A stretch of 10,521 nt of DNA from Actinomycetota bacterium (lineage in GTDB: Bacteria > Actinomycetota > Humimicrobiia > Humimicrobiales > Humimicrobiaceae). The stretch is taken from NCBI GenBank assembly GCA_003567835.1, contig PWYO01000033.1, positions 1-10,521 on the forward strand. Direction: 5' to 3'. The notes beneath the pieces were generated by a model. It did no database searches and was not told the origin of the DNA. It worked only from the letters and a program-made list of their open reading frames with translations. Of this stretch, positions 5,765-10,521 are shown in pieces (position 1 is the first letter of the stretch; each line of letters opens with the position of its first letter). The position numbers were made by a program, and so were the translations under genes.

Positions 5765-6346
5765 ATGAAAATCCGACATGGTAAAATTATTTCTGCCATC
5801 ATCATGCTTGTGGCTGTTTTTGTGCTTATGCCCTCTGCGGTTGGCGTACAGCCCAAACAACCATTCATATGGCCCATAGAAGGAGAAGTGGTTACCGGGT
5901 TTCGGGAAGCCTATTGGGACCAGGACCGGCAGCGGTATAGAAAGCATACCGGCATTGACATCAAAGCCAAACCAGGCACCAGGGTAAAAGCTTCCGCCAA
6001 TGGCCTGGTCAGCTATATAGGAATCTCCCCGACCGGCGGGCTTACCCTGGTATTGCAGCATAACCGCAGCATAAAAACCACGTATCTGAATCTGCAGTAT
6101 GTGACCGTAAGCAGGGGGGATGTGGTATTACAGGGCCAGCATATTGCAGCAATCGGAGCCACAGATGATCCTTCGCATCCCGGCGTACACCTTCATTTTG
6201 GGACCGTATACAACGGTGCCTACCTTAATCCTGAACATCTTTTGGCCATAGATTATTCAAGCATATCCCGGTTTATATACTTACAGCACTTTCAAAACGA
6301 TTATTCTTTGATTCATGCACCCGTTTCTTGGCATTTCCCTTTTTAG
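5765..6346 (+). CDS. Exported M23-family peptidase-like protein (LytM/lysostaphin fold) with an altered active site
   Basis: This 193-residue protein begins with a signal-peptide-like stretch: basic MKIRHGK, a hydrophobic core IISAIIMLVAVFVLM, then PSAVG. It is therefore exported and probably acts on peptidoglycan cross-links. The M23 domain spans about 34-160. KHTGIDIKAKPGTRVKASANG (60-80) carries zinc ligands His61 and Asp65, and GVHLHFG (140-146) carries His142 and the third ligand His144. The usual Y-x-H-L motif, whose His is catalytic in LytM-type enzymes, reads TTYLNLQ here, with Asn109 replacing His. The protein may be weak, altered in mechanism, or a regulatory scaffold. ATG at 5765 is preferred because it starts the signal peptide and fits the promoter. 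ATGs at 5759 and 5747 are in frame, and none has a ribosome site. It is transcribed divergently from the aldolase. Confidence 0.85.
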   Translation: MKIRHGKIISAIIMLVAVFVLMPSAVGVQPKQPFIWPIEGEVVTGFREAYWDQDRQRYRKHTGIDIKAKPGTRVKASANGLVSYIGISPTGGLTLVLQHNRSIKTTYLNLQYVTVSRGDVVLQGQHIAAIGATDDPSHPGVHLHFGTVYNGAYLNPEHLLAIDYSSISRFIYLQHFQNDYSLIHAPVSWHFPF

Positions 6347-6371
6347 GCCAAACGCTGAAGGGGATTTTCTT

Positions 6372-7175
6372 TCAGATGGAGGCGTCTTGTGTTAACACAT
6401 GTTTGTACAGGGCCTTGCCCAAACCGCAGTCATGGTTGGTGTCGGTTACAATGTCTGCTTTTTCTAGGATTTTAGGATATGAATTTTTCACTGCAATATT
6501 GAGGCCGGCAACCTCAAACAGGCTGAGGTCATTATAGCTGTCTCCCAATGCAACTACCCGGCTTTTGGGAATTCCCAATTTTTTTAAAATTGCAAGCAGG
6601 GCATTGCCCTTGGTGGCTTTTTTATGCAATATGTCAAAAAAATACGCTCCAGAACGGACAATTTGCAGCTTATGGCCATATTGCTTCCGCAAAAATCCAT
6701 CCAAAGGATCCGTTTCTTTTATGGGTATACTGATCACTGCAGCCTGTCTGGAAAAATAATCGGTCTCAATTTGATCTGCTTTGATAATCTTTTCCCCTAC
6801 TGCTTTAATGTGTTCCATATTGGGATGGTATTGGTCGTAAAATATTTTTCCATCTCCCAAACAAACCAGAGGGCTGTACCCCCTTTTTTTTATCACCCGT
6901 ATCAGCCCAAAAAAATGCTCCTGGCCCACCAGAACCGAATGTGTGATTGTAAAATTTCTATCTATGGTGGTCGCTCCGCTCTGGGTGATCTGGGGCAGTC
7001 CCAGGTCCAATTCTTTGATTAAGGGGTAAACAGCATCAATGGTTTTGCCCGTGGCAAGAATTATGCCTATGCCTTTGGCCTTACAGGCTAGCAGTGCTTT
7101 CTTATTATAGTCAGGAAGCTTTGAATTTCCGTCTAATAAAGTTCCATCTACATCGGTTACAATCAACTGAAACAT
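6372..7175 (-). CDS. Cof-type HAD-superfamily phosphatase (paralogue 2)
   Basis: A 267-residue cytoplasmic HAD hydrolase of the Cof subfamily (C2 cap), which typically dephosphorylates sugar phosphates or related metabolites using an Asp nucleophile and Mg2+. Motif I is IVTDVDGTLLD with Asp8 and Asp10, motif II is ILATGK, motif III is the Lys of TKGNAL, and motif IV is GDSYNDLS. All catalytic residues are present. The start is placed at ATG 7175, the usual M-x-x-L-x-x-TDVDGTLLD beginning. The frame stays open to a TTG at 7226, which would add 17 non-conserved residues, and the ribosome site at 7175 is weak (GAAAG). It lies 64 nt downstream of a closely similar paralogue and is probably co-transcribed with it. 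The substrate is unknown. Confidence 0.9.
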   Translation of the reverse strand: MFQLIVTDVDGTLLDGNSKLPDYNKKALLACKAKGIGIILATGKTIDAVYPLIKELDLGLPQITQSGATTIDRNFTITHSVLVGQEHFFGLIRVIKKRGYSPLVCLGDGKIFYDQYHPNMEHIKAVGEKIIKADQIETDYFSRQAAVISIPIKETDPLDGFLRKQYGHKLQIVRSGAYFFDILHKKATKGNALLAILKKLGIPKSRVVALGDSYNDLSLFEVAGLNIAVKNSYPKILEKADIVTDTNHDCGLGKALYKHVLTQDASI

Positions 7176-7239
7176 ATTTCTTTCTTTTACCATACCCATG
7201 GTTTCAAACTTTTGGTTGTCTGGCAACCCTAGGTATGGC

Positions 7240-8034
7240 CTATTTCTGTTTTAATATATATTCAAATACCGCTTTGCCCAAACCGGATTTATGGTTTTCA
7301 TCGGTTACAATATCCGCTTTTTTGATCACTTCCGGATAGGCATTTTTTACCGCAATATTGAGACCGGCGACCTCAAACATACTGAGGTCATTATAGCTGT
7401 CTCCGAAAACCACTACTTCTTCTCTTGCCAGACTCAACATTTTCATGATCTGCTTAAGCGCATTGCCTTTACTTAAGCCTTTGCTGAGAAAATCAAAAAA
7501 ATATTCTCCGGATCGTATAATAAATAGCTTTTGCCCAAATAAATCTCTTAGATATGCATCAATAGGATCGGATTCTTTTGCAGGGACGTGCACACTGACT
7601 GTGTTTTGTGCAATACTTGGGTCCTGCAAGCTGTCTACCTGTAAAAGGTCCACACCAGCATTGACAATATGGTCCATATTGGGATGATAACAATCATAGA
7701 CCACCCGCCCATCCAGTAAAGCAGCTGTGGGACTTGCACCATAACCCTTGATTTCTTTTATAAGCGTATAATAATCATTTTCACTGATTACTTTAGACTG
7801 GTAAATCCGGTCTAAACTTTTGGCAATCACCCCTCCATTTAATGTAATTTGGGGCAGGTTTAGGCCAAACATCTCCATTAAAGGGATGATGGAACTGATC
7901 GATTTTCCTGTTGCAAGAATGACCTTGATGCCTTTATTAAGGCAGGAAAATATGGCTTTTCGGTTCAGTTCTGTTACCTTGGACCGGTTATCAAGCAGTG
8001 TGCCGTCAACATCCGTAACCAATAATTTATACAT
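7240..8034 (-). CDS. Cof-type HAD-superfamily phosphatase (paralogue 1)
   Basis: A 264-residue HAD phosphatase with a complete active site: LVTDVDGTLLD (Asp8 and Asp10), ILATGK (Thr42), LSKGNAL (Lys189) and VVFGDSYNDLSMF (Asp212 and Asp216). The cap domain between residues about 80 and 180 is of the C2 type seen in Cof/YidA proteins. The cap residues CYHPNMDHI (115-123) and IIRSGEYFFD (172-181) recur nearly unchanged in the next gene, so the two probably act on related substrates. By eye the two proteins are about half identical over their full length. The start ATG at 8034 gives the standard N-terminus, though the ribosome site is weak (CGGA close to the ATG). A promoter with an extended -10 is placed about 64 nt upstream of the ATG. 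The physiological substrate cannot be read from sequence. Confidence 0.92.
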   Translation of the reverse strand: MYKLLVTDVDGTLLDNRSKVTELNRKAIFSCLNKGIKVILATGKSISSIIPLMEMFGLNLPQITLNGGVIAKSLDRIYQSKVISENDYYTLIKEIKGYGASPTAALLDGRVVYDCYHPNMDHIVNAGVDLLQVDSLQDPSIAQNTVSVHVPAKESDPIDAYLRDLFGQKLFIIRSGEYFFDFLSKGLSKGNALKQIMKMLSLAREEVVVFGDSYNDLSMFEVAGLNIAVKNAYPEVIKKADIVTDENHKSGLGKAVFEYILKQK

Positions 8035-8104
8035 ATCCGTATACCGTCATTTTTTTAACATGTTTTTGTTCAAGCATGCACTTCCAGCAAATGAACAACA
8101 ATGT

Positions 8105-8133
8105 ATATTACCAATAATGAACATAATAGGCAA
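8105..8133 (-). promoter_or_regulatory. Promoter of the tandem HAD phosphatase genes
   Basis: On the minus strand TTGCCT (8128-8133) and TAATAT (8105-8110) are separated by 17 bp, with TGG directly ahead of the -10 (extended -10). The predicted start near 8098 gives a leader of about 64 nt to the ATG at 8034. Confidence 0.5.
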
Positions 8134-8217
8134 CTGCCCAATGGCGGCAGGATAAACATTTCCTCTCTTTTCTGAATCATGGTCAGTCTTCGGGGTAAAC
8201 TTTACGCAGAGGGAAAA

Positions 8218-8268
8218 ATGGCGGTAACTGAAATAGAAGCATGCAAAAAAAGAGTGCAGATACTGTAA
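8218..8268 (+). CDS. Candidate 16-residue micro-ORF, plus strand
   Basis: ATG at 8218 is preceded by AGAGGG at 5 nt spacing and opens the frame MAVTEIEACKKRVQIL, ending TAA. The same frame extends up to ATG 8179 (29 residues), but that start has no ribosome site. The ORF overlaps the left arm of the 12-bp inverted repeat and is followed 64 nt later by a plus-strand terminator-like hairpin. No family is recognised and no plus-strand promoter was found. It could be a leader peptide, a tiny gene or chance. Confidence 0.15.
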   Translation: MAVTEIEACKKRVQIL

Positions 8269-8289
8269 AAGCACAGCCATGCTTCTATT
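8232..8289. repeat. 12-bp perfect inverted repeat, 34-nt spacer
   Basis: AATAGAAGCATG (8232-8243) is the exact reverse complement of CATGCTTCTATT (8278-8289). As RNA on either strand it would form a stable stem-loop, and the inner GTGC/GCAC pair could extend it. On the plus strand it lies 43 nt before the terminator-like hairpin. Confidence 0.7.
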
Positions 8290-8332
8290 GGATTTTTGAA
8301 CACATGGCCAAAAACGCCCAATGGCTATAACC

Positions 8333-8360
8333 GCCCCAACCGGAGGGGGCATATTTTTTT
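8333..8360 (+). terminator. Plus-strand terminator-like hairpin without an obvious gene
   Basis: GCCCC (8333-8337) pairs with GGGGC (8346-8350), giving five G-C pairs and an 8-nt loop. It is followed by ATA and seven T residues (8354-8360), the form of an intrinsic terminator for plus-strand transcription. Both neighbouring genes run on the minus strand, so any transcript ending here would be a small RNA, a micro-ORF mRNA or an antisense transcript. Confidence 0.45.
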
Positions 8361-8393
8361 AGCGATATTGGCTTGATTTGTTTATATAGAAAA

Positions 8394-8412
8394 GGCTGCC
8401 TCTGATAGAGCC
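8394..8412 (-). terminator. Possible terminator of the FGGY kinase gene
   Basis: On the minus strand GGCTCT pairs with AGAG-GC-AGCC (two bulged bases) around a 5-nt loop and is followed by TTTTCTATAT. It lies about 118 nt after the kinase stop. The stem is short and imperfect. Confidence 0.3.
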
Positions 8413-8420
8413 GGTATGCT

Positions 8421-8486
8421 ATTTATGCCAAACACCGCAAGTATGTGTGGTTATAGCTGCAGGCCCAAACACAGGATGGCATAAAT
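8421..8486. repeat. 10-bp perfect inverted repeat after the FGGY kinase
   Basis: ATTTATGCCA (8421-8430) is the exact reverse complement of TGGCATAAAT (8477-8486), with a 46-nt spacer. Inside, CCAAACAC occurs twice as a direct repeat (8428-8435 and 8465-8472). It lies in the presumed 3' untranslated region of the kinase and could be a stabilising hairpin or a binding site. Confidence 0.6.
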
Positions 8487-8529
8487 GAGTGCCTCAAACA
8501 TGTTGATTTCACTGTATTGAAAGCAATGA

Positions 8530-10020
8530 TCAGATTGATTCAAATGCTCCAATCATGCTTTTAAAATTTTGAAATTTTTCCATATACCTTTTGTGCATAT
8601 CTGCATCAGGTTTAAATACAGACTTGACATTGACCATTCTATCAATAGCCTCTTCGATGCTTGTATTCTCTAAACCCATGAGCACAGAGATTGCGGTACC
8701 CAGCAATCCCACTTCTTTTAAGGAAAGGGTCTCCAGTTCAATATTGAGTGTATCTGCAAAAACTTGGCACCAAAGATCACTATTGGAAGCGCCTCCGGAT
8801 AATACCGCACGGTTTCTGTACACATTTCCTTTTTTCAGGTTGCCAATGTGCATCAGGTGCGCAAATGCCACCCCTTGATAAATAGCATAAATCATGTCAA
8901 ACACATCATCGGAGGCATTGATGCCGGTAAAAGAACCCATGGTATTGCCAACCAGCTTTGACCTGTAAATAAAAGGAAAATACAGAAGCTGGGATTTCTT
9001 TTTGAGGATCTTTTGAATCCCCATATCTGCTTTCTTATACAATTGGGTCCGATCCATGTTTTGATCATGCATTTTTTCAATAACCGACTTTAAAAACCAC
9101 TCATAATTGACTGCCGATGTAGGGCTTGCATCCATATAGAAATAGTTTTTTGAATCCGCATACAATAAGCAGGCCATAATATCTTCACTTTCCACAATAT
9201 CTGGGCCTACTGCTGTATTAATGTTCCAAGTGCCGCTAATAATCGAATACTTGTCTGTCTTGTGCAGTCCGCTGCCTACAGCACAGGCAACTACATCCAT
9301 CAACCCACACATCACAGGTGTACCCGCAGACAACCCGGTAACCGCAGCAGCATCTTTGCTGGTATACCCGGTAACCTGGTAACAGGCCTTCAAATCTGGG
9401 AGGAACTCATTGATTTCCTCCAACCCGTAATATTTATATAGTTCAGGATCATAGCTTTTCTGATCCAGGTTGAGCAGGCCCGTATTGCCAAAATCCGAAT
9501 AATCGCCGGAACAGCTTCCGGTAAGCTTAAATTTGATCCAATCCTTGACCTGCAGTATTTTGTGAATTCTTTTAAAATTGGCATGCTCATTTTCTTTCAA
9601 CCAGTGCAAAAGCGGTATGGCTTGGGCGCTCCACATATTGATTTTGGTCTTTTCATAAAAAATATCCTGCTTGCTCCGGGATTTTTCCACAAAATCAAGC
9701 GCCCTGGTATCCATCGAGGTTACAGCATTCCTGATTGCACATCCTGAACGGTCTACCAAAAAAATCCCTGCCCCAAAACCCGTATTTCCTATTGCGGCAA
9801 TATCCGATGGGTTGACCCTGGATTTCACAATGGCATTGTTTATAATGGATGCTGTTTTTTCCCACAATAAGTTTGGATCGATTTCCGAGAAGCAGTCATG
9901 GTCTATGACTGTATTTAAGCCTGCATCCGAGCCGAGCATACGTCCCCTCAGGTCAAATATTGCAGCTTTTATGACTGTCAGGCCATTGTCGATGACCAAA
10001 ATGTTTTTTTTCTTTTTCAT
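8530..10020 (-). CDS. FGGY-family carbohydrate kinase, L-xylulokinase-like
   Basis: A 496-residue sugar kinase of the FGGY family, transferring phosphate from ATP to a free sugar or polyol in the cytoplasm. The N-terminal phosphate-1 motif is LVIDNGLTVIKAAIFD (8-23). GLMDVVACAVGSG (239-251) carries the likely catalytic base Asp242, followed by SGTWN. LSGGASNSDLWCQVFAD (407-423) is the C-terminal ATP-site signature. Length is normal. From memory of E. coli LyxK, the closest landmarks are MDASPTSAVNYEWF (296-309), YFPFIYRS (347-354) and IYQGVAFAHLMHIGNL (380-395), which match it position for position, so an L-xylulose-like pentulose or polyol is the best substrate guess. ATG at 10020 has GGGGA 4 nt upstream. 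A second, stronger ribosome site lies further upstream in another frame, and an A8 tract follows the ATG. The partial aldo/keto reductase is upstream on the same strand across 185 nt. Confidence 0.92.
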   Translation of the reverse strand: MKKKKNILVIDNGLTVIKAAIFDLRGRMLGSDAGLNTVIDHDCFSEIDPNLLWEKTASIINNAIVKSRVNPSDIAAIGNTGFGAGIFLVDRSGCAIRNAVTSMDTRALDFVEKSRSKQDIFYEKTKINMWSAQAIPLLHWLKENEHANFKRIHKILQVKDWIKFKLTGSCSGDYSDFGNTGLLNLDQKSYDPELYKYYGLEEINEFLPDLKACYQVTGYTSKDAAAVTGLSAGTPVMCGLMDVVACAVGSGLHKTDKYSIISGTWNINTAVGPDIVESEDIMACLLYADSKNYFYMDASPTSAVNYEWFLKSVIEKMHDQNMDRTQLYKKADMGIQKILKKKSQLLYFPFIYRSKLVGNTMGSFTGINASDDVFDMIYAIYQGVAFAHLMHIGNLKKGNVYRNRAVLSGGASNSDLWCQVFADTLNIELETLSLKEVGLLGTAISVLMGLENTSIEEAIDRMVNVKSVFKPDADMHKRYMEKFQNFKSMIGAFESI

Positions 10021-10099
10021 ATTTCCCCATGCTGTTTTTTATTATTATTGAATAGTCGCTGTCCATGCATACTGCCCAAGTACACAAAAACCAAAACAT
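9953..10099 (-). CDS. Candidate 48-residue upstream ORF overlapping the kinase start
   Basis: ATG at 10099 has GGAGGAAGGG ideally placed upstream (GGAGG about 9 nt away), the strongest ribosome site in this region. The frame runs 48 codons, beginning MFWFLCTWAVCMDSDYS, and overlaps the first 68 nt of the kinase gene in another frame. Its second half is simply the kinase DNA out of frame, so only about the first 26 codons are independent. Losing one A from the A8 tract (10004-10011) would join this frame to the kinase frame. It could be a coupled leader peptide, an alternative N-terminus by slippage, or chance. No family is recognised. Confidence 0.25.
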   Translation of the reverse strand: MFWFLCTWAVCMDSDYSIIIKNSMGKYEKEKKHFGHRQWPDSHKSCNI

Positions 10100-10205
10100 G
10101 AGACCCTTCCTCCACCAAAGTCTTCTTACCCACACCGGTATATGACCTACCTGGGCAACACGCGTCCCCTAAAGGCTTTAAAAAAACATCCGGGTAAATA
10201 AAGAT

Positions 10206-10521
10206 TTACTTTACGGAATGCAATGCTTTTTTCAGCAATTTTATTTCTTTTTGGTCCAGCTTAATGGCTCCTGCGGCGGAATTTTCTTTCGCCTGCTGTT
10301 TGTTCCTGGCGCCGCACAAGGCAACAATTGCCTCTTGGGATGTAAGGGCAGCAATGGCTATTTGAGCAATGGTACAATCGTGTTTTTCTGACAGCGGCCC
10401 AAAATATTCTTTGAGGATCCCATTGATTGTTGTAATTTTTTCTTTGGAAAAAGATGGATTATCTTTTCTTAAGTCCCCCTGCTCAAACTGCCTATCCGGG
10501 CTTAACCTGCCGGTCAGCAAG
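10206..10521 (-). CDS. Aldo/keto reductase, C-terminal part (5' end outside window)
   Basis: The frame is open to the window edge and ends at 10206, giving about 105 C-terminal residues. It begins LLTGRLSPDR, the loop of AKR proteins usually read as G-x-L-T-G-K/R. It continues through LSEKHDCTIAQIAIAALTSQ, the helix with the conserved Q-x-A-x-x (normally QLALAW), then AIVALCGARNKQQAKEN (the P-G-A/T-x-x-x-x-Q-x-x-E-N cofactor-binding signature) and ends with IKLDQKEIKLLKKAL. Enzymes of this type reduce sugar or small-molecule carbonyls with NADPH in the cytoplasm. The usual PGA reads CGA here. Location upstream of the FGGY kinase on the same strand suggests a shared sugar or polyol pathway, but the 185-nt spacer leaves co-transcription open. 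I see no strong terminator after it. Confidence 0.88.
   Translation of the reverse strand, partial: LLTGRLSPDRQFEQGDLRKDNPSFSKEKITTINGILKEYFGPLSEKHDCTIAQIAIAALTSQEAIVALCGARNKQQAKENSAAGAIKLDQKEIKLLKKALHSVK

Larger units (their letters stand above)
8035..8529. other. 495-bp structured intergenic region
   Basis: This gap lies between the FGGY kinase stop and the first HAD gene, both on the minus strand. I see no convincing gene above micro-ORF size. It holds, from left to right, the HAD promoter (8105-8133), a 16-codon plus-strand micro-ORF candidate (8218-8268), a 12-bp inverted repeat (8232-8289), a plus-strand terminator-like hairpin (8333-8360), a minus-strand terminator candidate for the kinase (8394-8412) and a 10-bp inverted repeat (8421-8486). 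GCCCAATGGC occurs twice, near 8137 and 8316. Nothing resembles a known riboswitch or tRNA that I can name. Confidence 0.5.

Noticed and set aside
6337..6371. CCCTT/AAGGG pair followed by GATTTTCTTT after the M23 gene
   Set aside because: Only five pairs around a 16-nt loop; too weak to call a terminator with confidence.
7176..7226. TTG start for the second HAD gene adding 17 residues
   Set aside because: The AGGG abuts the TTG with no spacing and the extra residues precede the normal N-terminus of the family.
8070..8159. 29-residue hydrophobic minus-strand ORF (MFILPPLGSCLL...)
   Set aside because: It looks like a small membrane peptide, but the GAGAGG is only about 2 nt from the ATG and the ORF covers the HAD promoter, so it would not be on the same transcript.
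8047..8352. 101-residue minus-strand open frame in the gap before the HAD genes
   Set aside because: Composition is unlike a folded protein, there is no ribosome site, and it crosses the HAD promoter and both hairpins.
8451..8501. 16-residue minus-strand ORF (MFEALIYAILCLGLQL)
   Set aside because: No ribosome site and it is partly made from the inverted-repeat arm; likely chance.

Overview
The window is about 10.5 kb of bacterial chromosome, by eye in the low-to-mid 40s % GC. It is densely coded, with ten protein genes, mostly on the minus strand. Shine-Dalgarno sites are strong (GGGAGG before HU, GAGGGGAG before the aldolase), some starts are probably TTG, and two Cof-type HAD phosphatases and a DhnA-type class I aldolase are present. 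This fits a low-to-mid GC, probably anaerobic bacterium, perhaps Clostridia-like. No rRNA, tRNA or lineage-specific marker is present, so the placement is an inference. I see no transposase, integrase, phage gene or CRISPR array.

Layout. Positions 1-819 (minus) hold the N-terminal part of a sensor protein with two PAS domains, cut by the window edge. A 12-TM major facilitator transporter (1021-2211, minus) follows the HU-type nucleoid protein (2289-2561, minus), with an 11-bp hairpin between them. A divergent regulatory region separates HU from a malate/L-lactate dehydrogenase-family oxidoreductase (2927-4015, plus). The 3' end of that gene overlaps, tail to tail, a nucleoside phosphorylase-superfamily gene (3993-4724, minus). 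The phosphorylase lies 3 nt downstream of a class I fructose-bisphosphate aldolase-family gene (4728-5642, minus), and two perfect hairpins sit across their junction. Divergent from the aldolase is an exported M23-type peptidase (5765-6346, plus). Two tandem paralogous HAD/Cof phosphatases (6372-7175 and 7240-8034, minus) come next, then a 495-bp structured gap (8035-8529). The window ends with an FGGY sugar kinase of the L-xylulokinase type (8530-10020, minus) and the C-terminal third of an aldo/keto reductase (10206-10521, minus).

How the genes may work together. Several genes belong to sugar and sugar-phosphate metabolism: the MFS permease, 2-hydroxyacid dehydrogenase, class I aldolase, two HAD phosphatases, FGGY kinase and aldo/keto reductase. 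The aldolase and phosphorylase are the only clearly coupled pair. A phosphorylase that releases ribose-1-phosphate-type sugars next to a DHAP-type aldolase would suit salvage of nucleoside sugars, but no isomerase is in view, so this is a hypothesis.

The points most worth a second look are: (1) the two hairpins and one alternative pairing at the aldolase/phosphorylase junction, which enclose the second gene's start codon; (2) the gap at 8035-8529, with two long inverted repeats and a plus-strand terminator-like hairpin although all flanking genes are on the minus strand; (3) the M23 peptidase, which keeps its zinc ligands but has Asn where a catalytic His is usual, and may be leaderless; (4) a 48-codon reading frame with a near-perfect ribosome binding site that overlaps the FGGY kinase start at an A8 tract.
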